Assembly: GCA_964057225.1 (NCBI GenBank)
Contig: OZ059898.1
Coordinates: 5,952,001-6,016,000, forward strand
Reading direction: 5' to 3'
Source of the DNA: Auanema rhodensis
Taxonomy: Eukaryota > Nematoda > Chromadorea > Rhabditida > Rhabditidae
DNA: 64,000 nucleotides
Part shown: in pieces, positions 48,399 through 61,343 of the stretch
Layout of the letters: every line of letters begins with the position of its first letter
Numbering within the stretch: position 1 is the stretch's first letter
The notes under the pieces: model-generated
Databases searched by the model: none
What the model saw: the letters and a program-made list of their open reading frames with translations, nothing else
Told to the model about the DNA's origin: nothing
Translations under genes and position numbers: made by a program

Positions 48399-51064
48399 TT
48401 ATCGGCACTGAAAGCAGAGAGCAAAAAAGGCACCCAGAACGAATGCTACTCCAATGAAAGATGCTGGTCTGAAAAATTAAAATTAAACAAGAAGTGAGAA
48501 GTTTGCTGAAAATTAGTACTCTTTACAAATAATTAAATATGATTAAGAAGTCAAAATTTACGAGTCGAATCAACAAAGCTATTTGAATACGGTAGCCGTA
48601 TAGAGTTATGCATTCCCGTTTTGGAAATTGCAATTATGTATGCATGTGCTATTCAATAGAAAAGAAGATTAGTTATCAATAGCAGGTGTTATACATACGT
48701 ATGTAAAATCTTCAAGATTCATAGTAATAATCATTCATTGTAATAATCTACTTCAACCAGCTTATGTATAAGAAAAAAAACTATCTAATAGATATTTCTT
48801 GTTATAAAATATAAAGAAAAGAGATATATGTATATTGCACTATCTATAAATATTCTTTAACAACTGTAGATTATAAATCGGTCAAAAAGTTTTCCCACAA
48901 TCAATTCTTCCTTGAAACATAAACTATGATGATGGTTGTCACGTTAACTAGATGTTCCGTTGGATTTTATATGGCTTAAGAGAATGGATAAAGACAGTTT
49001 TGCTTTCCAGATTAAGCTACCCTGTAGCAAGCTTTTCAGAATTTGTGAACTCAGATTGTCCGTTAAGTACACGTGAAAGACTTGTGTATGCTGTTCCGTG
49101 TTAATGCGCGAAATCGAAGCTTGTGAATGATTGTCAATTTCATGATAAATGAAACGACCGGTCAATTTATCGTAAAGAACATAACATTGGCTAGATAATT
49201 CTACCATATAATGATAGATACAGAAGAAAGTAAAATTAAATAGATTCTCATTGCAAGAAAATGGATAATTTGAAGCTTATTAAGGAATATTTTGAAATTT
49301 CTAGTAAACAAAAATTAATAATATGTGGCATTTATTCTTTCTATCATTATAAGCATTGTTTTTAACTATGATATAGATTTTGTTATCTTTCGTCATTACG
49401 GTGCTCATGATATTTGTTATAATCTTCAACATATCCATGTAATGATTCAGCTTTCAATTTGGAAGGAAATATAAAGAAGCACTTCATCGCTGCGGTGCTA
49501 TTCAACTTCAACAGATTAATCGCTGACTACTCAATGCAGTATTAGGCCCCCACAGTACACGAAAAGGTGGGAAAATCAATAAAAAACTTCTTTTGGCATG
49601 CATTGCCAGCTATAGAAAATAGACTACGAATAAGATAAAAGGGATGCAAAGAGAAGAGGGGTGGTAGAAAAAAGAAAAAAGCGAAAACGTGAGGGATTCG
49701 GGGGGATGAAGAAATAGAATGTGTACTATGAAATCAAGAGAGAATAGAGCGCAAGAAAACTGCTAAAAATTAGAAGTAACAGAACGGTGAAGATATAATG
49801 ACTTTCAGCGCTTTTGAGAGTAAAATTGACGATAGTTTAAAAGAAAGATGTAGATAAAGTGAGAGAAGGTCGAGAAGGAGACTGCGCCGCGAAGTACATA
49901 AAGAGATTTACTGTGAAATTGTAGATACTTTACGTCCAAGTAACTCTGATCGGCCAGCCACTCTGAACACCTCATGTCTAATTATCAAGATTCTCGAAAA
50001 AAATCGTGAACAAAGTGTAATCTTTGATGCACTCCTAGCAAGAGAAGACACAGGTAGACATTCTTAGGGAACCGTAAAACTTGGGAGAGAACCTAATTAA
50101 TTTCATAGTGTCAGTATAGCTTAAACTCTTTTTTTGAAACCAAAAAGATGGAAATGAAAGAAGGATTTAAGACTTTCTTTGCAGACTAAAAAAGGTTTGA
50201 GCTTTCGAAAAGGTGCAAAAAATGTCTTGTGGTTTGTATCTTTTTGCAAAACCTATCTCTGTATTTGCTGAGCCTGTTCGAAATATCGCAGAAAAAACAG
50301 ACTATGACAAGAATAATGATGTCATCTTCAGAAAACATAAGAAACTCGTATGCTGAGATGGGTGCAGAAATAGGAGAATGACATGAGTAGACAAAGAAAC
50401 AGAAAATGAGCGAAAAAATGAATAAAGCGACGGAGATAATAGTAAGAGAGATGAAGAGAAAGTTAGAGAGATGGACGAAATAAGACAAAGATGACATAGA
50501 ATTGAATTGAGGAGAGGGAGCAAGAAGAACCCAAGAACCATGAAGACAATGTGATCCTATATCTATTAAAAGACTGTTTCTAGTTTATCATTCATGACAG
50601 CAAGCATATGTTATGGCTCCCAGGAGTGTATGCTTTACAATTCTGGTATTATCCTGACTGATGTTTTTTTCACGATGATATCTCATATATGTATACTACA
50701 GTGTAGATCTCAATCTTGATTTTAAAAATATTTTAGCGCTCAGTTTGACCCCTTCCTCCTCCTGTCCTTCAACTCGTTTTTCTTTTTTTTTGAACGTCTT
50801 ACTGGTATAGTCAATGAGTTACGAGCATCAGACCAGGTTCAGATCTGCTTTTGGGTTCTTGACGAACGAGCTAGGTCAAAGTAATGGGATTCCGTTTCCG
50901 GCAATTTCTGGAGAAAAACAGGCAAGCGCGCAGCGAAGTAGGCAACAACAGACAAATCATCATTTTGTGCTTGGCAGTAAATTTTTCGTCCAGCAGTTGG
51001 CTCAAATAGGAAACTGTTATATCGCTCATTACTTTGAATTCAATAAATATTCAACTAATGTACC

Positions 51065-51106
<42 letters not shown>

Positions 51107-54100
51107 GTATATGTATATGTGTACATACAGAAAAGAAATTATTTGGAAAAATTTGAAAAAATCCTTTAATATGTGCAAAAAGTTAAAAAGATTGCTGTTT
51201 ATCAGATGAATAAATGATATAAGATGCTAGTTCCCTTAATGTTAGTTTTGTGGTTCCGCAAAATACGACATGTCATGGTTTTGACGAGTTTCCAACTTCT
51301 TATAAGTTATCAAGAGTCAGAAAAGGAGTGCAAGAAGATATCGATAGATAACTAAAGATTAGGAGAATTAAAGAGAAAGGGGATGAGAAAGACTATGAGA
51401 GAGTAAAGAGATCGAATCAAGTTCTGAGTGCTAACCGACGATGGGCCCCCAAGGGTTGAAGAGAGAAATAGAGTGCCATCTCTTTTTTTGTATATTCTTT
51501 CGACCGATTTCCATAGAATTTTTGAACTCTTTAGAAATATAGAGCAAGGAAAAGAGTATTTCGATAACAGACGAAGAGATAAAGAAAGTGAGAGTGATAG
51601 TCAGATATAGGCGGCAAAAAAAATTTCTTTTGTTTTTGTCTTATAACATAGACCATTTGTTTCAGTTATTGTGAAGACCTCGCAAGTCATTACTCATCTA
51701 CATATCTGTAGCTTCATAATTCTTCTTCTTCGGGTAAAATCTATTTATATACATAGATATACGACTAAATAGATATGTATTTAAGTTATTTGATAAATAA
51801 ATGTTTCATATATATATATATATATATTAAAATAAATAAAACTTTATATGTTACTTGATAGCTTATTGTAATATTCAATGTATTTTTACTATTTTACCTT
51901 TTTTAGTTAATCATTAGAAGACAATTTATATGATCATATTTGCCTTGCTTACTAGTACCCTTTCTCTCGACCCCCACTTTATTCCCGTTGAGAGCTTGTT
52001 CTGGTTTATAGCTAACTGGTCATTAAATTACAATAAGAGGTCAATAGTAATAAGTCTTAAGACATCTTAATAAGAAAATGGCATAATCAACATTTTCCTT
52101 AATTTCAGATTATTCTTGCAATAATTAGAAGCAAAAATTTTTTATTTTCTGATACGTAAGTAAAGATGGTCCGTTTTCAGTTTACTTCCAAAGTTTGCAA
52201 TCCTGTACATAAAACGGATTTTCAAAATTGAAGCAATCAGAATCACATATACATATACATATGTATGTCCCGGACAGCTGTTAGAGACATAGTTATGAGA
52301 AGACTATTAAATTATTCAAATTTGCATGCTTCTCTAGTTGATTGACAAACATTAATCGTTGTTGAGCATGCTCAGAAAAAAAAAGTTTTTTGTATATATA
52401 CATATGTGCATATCTATGTGCATATATGTATGTATTTGTAATGTTTATAGGAAAATTAGTTTTATATATGGATAACTGAAAATAATATGTTTCTTCTTTA
52501 AAAACTGGCTCATAAGCTTAATGTGTATACAGATATAACTGTATGTGGAAGGGTCTTTGGTCTATTTAATGGATAAAATGAAGCTACTTCTGAACAGCAC
52601 TCTATTTCATCAGGCAGTCCAAAGGTTAGCTTCCAATCCTACTCCTGATTTTTCTTTTTTTTTCACTCCAAACCAATTTTCAGTTTAATTCAAAAATCTT
52701 TTTGAATTCATCTTCAGGACTATTTTTCTTTTTATTTCTTTCTATGTAAAACACAAGAGTATTTAGCTAAGCTCAAAGTATATGTTTAACGTCAGTAGCG
52801 ACCGCAATAAATTTTGTTTCTAAGCTAGTGTGCTGTTCTTGAACCAAGCAAAATAGTTAATGTTCAACTAATTCACAAGATAGTGATAGTCTTTAAGGAT
52901 TGCAAACGGTGAGAAAACTGAGAACGAGAGTAGGGAGCTAAAGATAGAAAGAAGAAAAAAAACTGAAAGAAGTCATGTTTATAATTTGAAAATATATCAA
53001 TATGATATCATGATAATATGCTTCAAAATAAGTTAACAAACAACTTTATTTGGCTCATAAATTAATTTCTTTTTATTGTTTTCCATCCCCCCGGGCCTAT
53101 TTTTATTTAAAACGCAAATATTGCCTGAAAAAATGTTTCAAGATCAATAAGTTTCTATTATTGTCTAAACATCCCTTCAATCAGTTCCAGATATACTCAC
53201 AGATGTTTGAGCCGTTTCTAAATCATATTCAGCTGTGAATTTGGTTTTAATTAAATCAGTTACTTCGAGCAAGCAATATGCCAGCTAAACTCTTATCTCT
53301 TTACTATATCGAGATTTTCAAATGAAAATAAAATGAAAACATTGAAAAATGAATATGGTTTGCTATGAATTTTGAGGAAAACAAAGTTTTTTTTTGGAGA
53401 AAAATCTCTTTCCTTGTCTGTATATGTATTTTGCTGATCAAAATAGATCAAAGAATATAAAAATGGAACGAAATGGATATATAGGGATATTGAACCGATG
53501 CAATATGATGCCTTTTTTTCATTTTTTCTAGTATTTCACAGTTTCCCCGCTTCTAAGCAAAGCAAGCTGCAGGCTATTCAACTAGGTGTTTACAAATTTT
53601 ATTTTTTTTATTCCTCTGGCCTATAGTCATTGCTCCTCTCTGCATCGTTACCCTCTGCTCATTTTCATCCTTCCTCCATCGACTATTTTTACTTCAAAAA
53701 TAAAAAAAAATAAACTTTAAGTAGAAAATAAAACATTATAAGCTTGAATGGAAGCTAATTATTTAAGTAATTTGGAAATAAAAAAGGATTAATGCTATAT
53801 AAGGTGGATATTAAGATAAAAAACATTTTCTTTTTTTTTGTTAAAAGACAACAAAAAAATAACATTATACTTCACTAATGACTTCCGGAAGCACATGCAA
53901 ATTATTGTCAACTCGATGAATACTATTATATCTTCTGTTCAAAAATTCAATAAAAACAATAGTTACGCGTTCGTTTTTAGTCATTTAGATTATTTTTTTT
54001 GTTCCAATGTTATAAAGGAAAGTAAAATGAGGTAGGCGATTGAGAATGTTGTACTAGCTTTGTAATTAAAGTTTTAAAAAAGTTTGGCTTAAAGGCATAA

Positions 54101-57039
54101 GACGAAGTTGGACAACACTAAGTCAAATGTTTTAAAAACTTACATCACAAAAAATCGAAGTTTATTACAGCATTCTGTTTCACAGCAAGCCCGATATGAG
54201 AAGAAGGTTTCAAGTTCAGGATCGACGCATCTAAAATTAAAAATAGATCTTATTATATGAGAAATAAATAAATAATTATTGTATGAATGTTTATTCTTGT
54301 TTATTCTTGTTTATTTCTCTGCATGCATGCATGTATACAGTGAAGTAAAGTATTTTCTGAGACATGATTGACAGAATCTATTGTTGCTTCCTTCTAAATA
54401 TCTCACATAATGGTGCTAATTTGTAGTGTGGGAGCAGCCAAATCTGACCTCAAGTGTACTTCTCAAGGCTAGCAAGCAAGATTTACTCCACTGTTAAAGG
54501 CCATTCTTTGCCTTAACTCATTTTTCCCTATGCCTTCTGCATGTTTTAGTTGTAAGAATACCACTAGTACTCACGACTTGACAGAGAAGCTGTGAATGTC
54601 ATCGAATTATTTAAGCCCCTGTCTTGCTCTTCTGTTCTTTTTTCTGCTGAAATTTCAACCATTTCTTGGTCATTAAACGGCATTATGGAAGGGAAGAGAC
54701 AAAACGAAGACTTAGATAGGCCGTCAAAGTGACACATCTCAAGCCTGCTCCGATGACTTTTCAAATTTGCCTTCCGTTGTAGCAAAACATGGAAGAAGTG
54801 TATAGTTAAGGTATAGATAGCCTTTAAAAGCTTAGTTTGCATATCTTAGTAGTTCTGATGATGATGATCCGAAGAAGATAAACGGCGCACTATTGATAGA
54901 TGACAGAAGAAAAATGAATTAGGAGTATGAAGTCAAGGGAGACATGCTTAGAGCGTCAACGCTTTATTGTCGTTTCCCGCATAAAGAAGTCGTAATGCTT
55001 CTACTTAATACCACTGAAAATGAATTCAAGTGTTGCGTACCCATCAAGGCGTGACTATCTATAATTACATTAAAGCTTTTCGAAAATGATCTTCTAGCAA
55101 TCATGAGTTACTGAACCCAAACTAGACATCAAGAAGCAACTTAGTATAGACTTTTAGTTTACAATTTTGCAGATACTTTTACGATTTTCCGGAGTTCAGT
55201 ATAGTTAAAAATACATCTATTTGACATCATTAGATGATTTTCTTTGTGAATAATATGACATTCTCAGTTTGGCTCATCTTACTTATCTCCTTGTTTTTCA
55301 TCTAGTTTTCAGTCTTTTTAACAGCATTCCTAAAGTAAACAACAATATCTTGTCATATAAATTTTTAAGAAACGACAATTATAATTTAAAATGAATCAAC
55401 AACACATTTACATCTTCATCATCATTTTTCCAATATTTGCGTGTTTCAATAATACGAAATGTGAGCAAATATTCTAAATTTCATGATGAATACGAGATAT
55501 TCTTGATATGAAACGTGAGCTAAAATGCTTTATGAGTGACATTAAGTCTGAACCTGCAGATTGAAATACTGCAGTTTTGACAAACTGAAAGCCTATGAAT
55601 GATGAAGATGATGATGATTCAGAGAGTCGCCTCTGTTGCTTGATATACGCCTAAGTCTCCGTTCAACAATCAGATTTCTCGTTTTATATGTTTGAGTATC
55701 TCAAGAGGGCAAATGCTTTACTCCTTATATGAGACAGCAAGCAAGTTTCATTTCTAATAATCTTTCAAGAAATTCCATGGGGAAGGTTATACTCGATCTG
55801 AGATAACTCGCTTTCCTCCAACTTTTATTCAATGTCAGCAGCCACGCATAATACGGACAAGTTGGATTAGAGATTGGAATTGAAATGAAAATACCGAAAA
55901 AGGCTTTCCAAATGACAAGGGCTAATATAAACGGCAATTGTTGTGACACTGAACGTTGATTACACGATTTAGAAATTAGCTCGAGTGTCTTTACGGAATT
56001 CTCATTAAGCCCAGTTGGATAGAACACTGACACAATGCAGCATCTCAGTCAGTTGACATACATATGTTTATGACTCTAGTCCAGTTATTCAAATTCAAAA
56101 CTATGTGAAGCACGACGAAGTAAACTTAGCATCATGGACTTGTAGCTAAAAATTTATTTTTCTTTCAATATGTGCTGGTGGCAAGGCGTTGATGGACAGT
56201 GGAATTTATATGAACATTAAAATGACATAAATTGAAAAATGAAAAAAAAAACAGAAGAACATGAACCTTTCTGAAGTTTGTGAGGAAACGAGAGCTTAGT
56301 TGTGAAGGGTCAGGTCAAGAAAACAAGACAACGCTTCACATGTTAAACACGTCTTTTTTTCTTCATTTGACAGCTTCTGCGCATAAAAAGCGAATTGTGA
56401 CGACCCATGCTACTAAAGCAAAACAAAAAAATTGCCATTTATGAAATCTTATAGACTACTAAAATAGTTTTCTTTGCTTGACTTTCTAGAAGAAGAGATA
56501 GCCTCTTTATAATTCTTGTTCGTTTTCTCTTTTTCTGTCATCTTGTTCCAGCTTGCAGTGAGAAAAAAATCTTGTGAAAAGCATCAACAATGGAAACAAA
56601 CTCACAATTCAGTTATAATTTAGTAAAAATGTCAATGACATAAGTATAAATTACAAGAAACAAAGATTGAATTGAATATCAAGTAATATAAAATATTGGA
56701 TACCATTTTTGATGAGCTTAATATAACATTAGCTTAAGTAAAATGAGGCGTAAAAAAGTTTTTATTCTTGCCAAAATATGCAAAATGATGAGATTAAGCT
56801 GTAATGTGTCTCTCATTTTCATACCATTGTCTTTCATTTCTTTTTTCTATTGAATATTGAAAAAAGAAAATGAAGAGTAGTTGTTTGAATATATAATGTT
56901 TTAGAAGAATATTACATAAATTATGACTTTTTTTGCTAAGAAAGTAAAGAACTTACGAGTCTGGGTAACAGATATCTTGTGCAGAAATACTGAGAACCAG
57001 TAAGCCTAATAGAACCAATAGGTGATAGACAAGGTTCAT
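48399..57039 (-). CDS. 79-residue cysteine-rich single-pass membrane microprotein in giant introns
   Basis: Three tiny exons agree in phase: 57039-56957 (83 nt), 54230-54144 (87 nt) and 48468-48399 (70 nt, TAA stop). Exon 1 is a signal peptide, MNLVYHLLVLLGLLVLSISA, followed by QDICYPD, and ends at a perfect GTAAGT donor. Exon 2 reads SCVDPELETFFSYRACC then ETECCNKLRFFV, and ends in GTAAGT. Exon 3, after TTTTTCAG, is one transmembrane helix, PASFIGVAFVLGAFFALCF, with the short tail QCR. A six-cysteine ectodomain with two CC pairs directly before the membrane helix recalls the Shisa, CYYR and WBP1/VOPP1 type of small adaptors, but it lacks their PPxY tail, so the relation is only architectural. 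Introns are 2726 and 5675 nt. GC-rich DNA near 57300-57380 may be its promoter. Confidence 0.62.
48469..54143 (-). other. Intron 2 of the microprotein gene (5.7 kb)
   Basis: Mostly AT-rich DNA with GA-rich patches (49660-49900, 51350-51610) and a (TA)n/(TATG)n run at about 51077-51120. One same-strand frame at 49207-48944 (87 codons, MVELSSQCYVLYDKLTG) looks somewhat protein-like but has no splice or family support. Nothing else is recognisable. Confidence 0.5.
51077..51120. repeat. (TA)n then (TATG)n microsatellite
   Basis: A TA run passes into TATATG units. It lies in the large intron of the microprotein gene. Confidence 0.85.
54231..56956 (-). other. Intron 1 of the microprotein gene (2.7 kb)
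   Basis: AT-rich with GAT-repeat patches (54855, 55600). Two same-strand open frames (54842-54564 and 56033-55725) have about 90-100 codons, close to chance length for this composition, and no splice partners I could match. GCATGCATGCATG at about 54321 is a small palindromic repeat. Confidence 0.45.
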
Positions 57040-58587
57040 CAGCTGGACATGAAGCTCAAAGCAATCGAGACTGAGATTTGAGAGCTGGTGTGTTACGGAA
57101 GTTTTTATTCAAAAATTGGGAGATAGAGAGAGAGAGAAAGCTGAAATAAGGCGATTTTAGTGCCAAGTTCTATGCATGCGGATGATAAATGGTTTTAGGA
57201 AAAAGATATATAAGAGAAATTCAGAATGCAGGTGGTCCCATAAAGAGAATGAGATAGAAAGCATAAGAAGGAGTGATTTGAATGAAGCCGCAATAGGTCG
57301 AAGGGAGAAGCAGAAGCTGGGGTAGGACCAGTGAGAGACACAGAGGGGGCGGTACTACACCGGACCACATCTATAGAGGAGAGCTCGTAGTACTAGAAGT
57401 AGTAGTAGCTGTTTCAGGAAGAGTTATTGATGGTAAAAAAAGAGAAATCTCACAACGTTAAAGCTTTGACATGGCTAATTGCTGTCATGTCAAAAGATAA
57501 ATTGATAAAAATTGAAAATCAATGCTCAGAAACATTTCGTTATTTTCAAAACGTGGAGAGGAATAGAGAACTCAAATATTTTGGAAAAAAATGAGCTTTA
57601 ATGCTATTGTATTCATGAACTTCTTCAAGCACATGTCGGCTGGCATTAAATCTTCAATGCTGGAAAAGAAAACTTCAACGATCAATTCGTGAAAACGGCG
57701 GTTAAAGTTTGAAATGGGAATTAATTGCCAAAATTCTGAGTTGATGATGATATTGACGGAGAGCAAGAAACTGCTCTTTGCCACATTTCGTTTTCTCTCC
57801 TCTTGTTCTCTTTTTCCATCTTTTTTTCTCTTTATCAGTGCTTTTTATTCTGATTCCCATTTATATTAAAACGTTTTTCAAAAACAAATTCCTGTGAATA
57901 CTAAATTAGGGAACTATTTTTCATTTTTTGTTGTTGAATGAGTAATATAAACTTTAATCTTTTATTCATTTTATATTAGAAGTGATTTTCATTTAATTCA
58001 ATTCAAATGTATTTAATGAATTTATTTTATTATTCGAAATGTTTTTCGATAAAATGAAATAAATATTTTTGTTTATTTTAAAAACAGTAACTCTATTGTA
58101 TATTTATTAAGCAAAAAATATATAAATAAAGCTTCTAATCTAAATCTTTTGCTCTCAAACATGCTCATGTTTGACTAAAAAATAATAAATAGCATTTCTT
58201 TTTAAAGAAAATCTATAATTCTGTTCAAATAATGAATATAATAATTCATTTTGTTCTCTTGTCTTGTATATTTGAATACATTTAAATTCTTATTTCTCAC
58301 AGATTATATTTAAGAAACAAAGTTTTAAGGTCGAATTACATATATCAAAGTGAAAAATTTAAAGACAAGCTGTTAATATTCCTTTTTTTTGTATAAAATA
58401 AATAAAAATAAATTGTATCTAATACCTATGAGAGAAAAAAAAATTATTTCAATAATTTATTTATATAACGATGTACGCATATATATATATTTATACATTA
58501 TGTATACTTCTAAGTTTTCATTTCAGGAAAAAAATGATTGAGATATATTCTTTTTGATTTAACATTTACAACTTTCTCGCCAAATGT
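57040..58587. other. Region between the microprotein gene and the ML gene
   Basis: 57040-57420 is purine-rich on the plus strand with a GC patch (GAGGGGGCGGTACTACACCG, about 57342-57361), a likely promoter of the minus-strand microprotein gene. The remainder to 58587 is AT-rich with no gene and should contain the 3' UTR of the ML gene. Confidence 0.45.
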
Positions 58588-59256
58588 TTAATGAATGCGA
58601 GCACGAGCTTGAACCATTAAGCAACCTCGGTCTCCACTTTGCTTGTCTTGGAAAGCATACTGAAGCTGATAAGGAGAATCATCTGAAAAAAATATTGAAA
58701 TTTACATTGATTCGTTTTCATTTTTACCCTTAAGCATATTGATGATAGTTTGATATTTACTGAAATCCATAATAATATCGAATTCTTGTGATCCAGCCGG
58801 GATTGGGCACTTGATACCAGTGGCACAAGCATCGAGATCCTTACTTAAAAACAAACATTCATATAATATATTTTCTTCATCTTATCTTACAGTATTCCGA
58901 AAGTTGGAATTATACCCCAGGCACATACGTTAGTGTTCCATGAGTAAAGGCTAACTGTGTTACGAAGATTTGGAGCTGAATAGGAATGAGGGAAGTATGC
59001 ATCAGTTTTAACCATTAATGGAGCACCAAGATGAACTGGATATTCTGGTGTTTTACCTGAAATATAAGAAAATCCTAAGAGTTTTAAAATATAATACTGT
59101 ACCAGTAGCATCGTATGGAGCAGCATTGAAAAAATTCATGTCTCCACTACCACATTCAAACCAGTGGAAGGCTGTTTCTGTGCCATTTGGGAAGGTGTCA
59201 CAAGCTGATGTGATAGCAACAAGAGCAAGTAATACAGCAAAAGAAGATGAATTCAT
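58588..59256 (-). CDS. Secreted ML-domain (MD-2/NPC2-like) lipid-recognition protein
   Basis: Four exons (59256-59103, 59056-58891, 58843-58728, 58682-58588) encode 176 residues. A signal peptide (MNSSSFAVLLALVAITSAC) leads into an ML-type beta-sandwich. Cysteines occur at residues 19 and 35, then in NVCAWG, DACATGIKCPIP and GDRGCLMVQARA, in the spacing of the NPC2/ML family. ML proteins bind sterols or other lipids in the secretory, lysosomal or extracellular space. I recall a close C. elegans relative on chromosome III, heh-1 (R148.6), but cannot confirm it. The acceptor of intron 2 is TTTTTAAG, an AAG type also used elsewhere in this window. TTATC sites upstream suggest intestinal expression. 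Confidence 0.85.
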
Positions 59257-59319
59257 GTTAATATCTCGGGAGCTTGGAATTAACGAAGAAACATTGAATA
59301 TGAGCCTTATAAAGCTTTC

Positions 59320-59830
59320 AGATAGATAACACGTATCCCGGTTATTTGATGATTACAGATTCCTTATCGTTTTAATTATTCGAAGAAATCAAAAAGATCG
59401 CTAGGTAAGCGTGTTACGTAGTCTTATCGCTTATTCAAACTGAAAGTAAAATTATATTCTTTGTGAAAAGCAGTAAGAACAAAGTTCACAACAATTTTTA
59501 TTGTAATTCTTATTAAATGTGATTAAAAAAATAATAAAAAACGTGTATAACTGATTAAAATATTCACTAAAATGCATTAAATTTTTACAAATTTTCAGCA
59601 AAAATTATAAATTTTAATGATACAAGTGATATTTTCTTATTTTCATGAACTTATATTGATCTAAATATTATATTTTGCTTTAAACTATAATCCCGTTTGA
59701 ATTATTTAAACGTATTCATACTGATATCTTACTGATATCTTACTTAGTGTCAGATTTACTCAAGGACAAGATGTCCGAGTGATGTATTCTAATAAGACAT
59801 AGGACATTCCTGATAAGACAAAGTAGACTC
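59320..59830. promoter_or_regulatory. Cluster of GATA-type sites upstream of the ML gene
   Basis: TAGATAACA near 59325, TTATCG near 59365 and 59424, and TGATAAGAC near 59812 lie within 600 bp of the minus-strand ATG at 59256. TTATAAGGCT on the minus strand close to the start could act as a TATA element. GATA-factor use is inferred. Confidence 0.35.
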
Positions 59831-61343
59831 TGTTCCACCCGTGCAAATTTTTATAATTTTTATGACTTTGGCCAAAGATGACGTGAACATTGCTGAAGAC
59901 ATGTATGGTAGCAGAATTGGTGCCGGTACTCAACGTGTTCCGCATGATTATCGCTATGGGTATTAGAGACGTTAACGCAAAAGCCTAACTTAAAACTAAA
60001 AACTATTCTTGTGAGCAATTTTCTTTTTCAATTAGCCATCACAAAGACTGGGTAAATGAAGAACTAGGTATTCATTTTGAAACATACATATTTCTACTAA
60101 AATATTACAAAATTTTCTTATTAACTTTAGTAAATGAAAAAATGCATTTCGAAAATATTAAAAGACATTTGTTTTTGTATTATAATATTCTTACTGAAAC
60201 TTCAAATAAGTATAACATAGTTTCTGTGAAAAGTTTCATTAATCAGTAATTAATGTATAGTTAGTTCTTTCTCTAAAGATATATAGAAGAGAAGAGAAAA
60301 CAATATCAAATTAATTTTGTTGTAATTAACTTTGAAAATTGTTTCTTTTATTTTCATGACCTTTATACATAAAACCTAGATTTGAAATTAATTACTATAA
60401 ATCTCATTAAAAGATACGATATATATTATATATATTTGCTGATTTTATACTATATGTACTAAACAATTTAAATTTAATTAACATCTTTGAAGTACAGTAT
60501 GCGTATCTTCTTATTTTAATTTTTTTTCAATTCTAATCTATATTATCTATCTATTTATCTATATGTATATACGTGTATAATCATAAGAATTATAGGAAAG
60601 AAATGTTTTTATTTATTCAAAAAATATCAAAAAATATAGGACAGTGAAACAATATTTATGAAATGAGAGCATAAAAGAAACACATGAAAGCAAATGAAAT
60701 CTTAAAAGAAAACAAAAAGCTGATCATATGGATATCATATATTGAAGAAAATAGGAAATTTAATTTTAAATTTATTTATAAATAGAAAAGATTAAGATGA
60801 AGGTTACATATGTACAAATAATTCAAGCTTTATAAATTAGCTTCAATTTAAATGATTATAATCTTTCGTCTGCTTTATCTGAGGTTTTGATGGTTTTCAA
60901 ACAAATAAAAAACATTGCTGATTGAAAAAGTTAACGAAAGCAACTATAAAGGATAGAAGTTTCTCATTCTGATGCCCTTCCTGAAGGCAAACATCAAGTT
61001 TCTGATACCATTTTCTAGAAATGAAAAATCATTCAACCCGATTGTACGGTATAGGGGACAATGAGATAGAATTGAAGAAAAATTAAAAGAATCATTAATA
61101 CAACAAATACTATAAATAGAGAAACAATTGAAATAAAGCATATGTTTTAATATTGTTTTTTTAAAAATTCAAGTAAAAAGGGAAAGGGAAAGAGTGTTCA
61201 AAGAGTTTTTTTATAAATTCACAGAATTCATGATCCGTCTGTAGATAATAATTCATCGTGAGTATTATGTAAGATAGTCTGGCTCTGAGGCATACAAGAG
61301 GATACACAAATACAAATAAAACTGGAAATAACTCATTTCTAAG
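59831..61343. other. Intergenic, no gene seen
   Basis: Strongly AT-rich DNA with A and T runs and no coherent frame. The right end should include the 3' UTR of the following minus-strand gene. Confidence 0.6.

Noticed and set aside
54441-54470. ACCTCAAGTGT resembling the lin-4 microRNA
   Set aside because: Only 11 bases match, the seed (CCCTGAG) is missing and no hairpin partner was seen.
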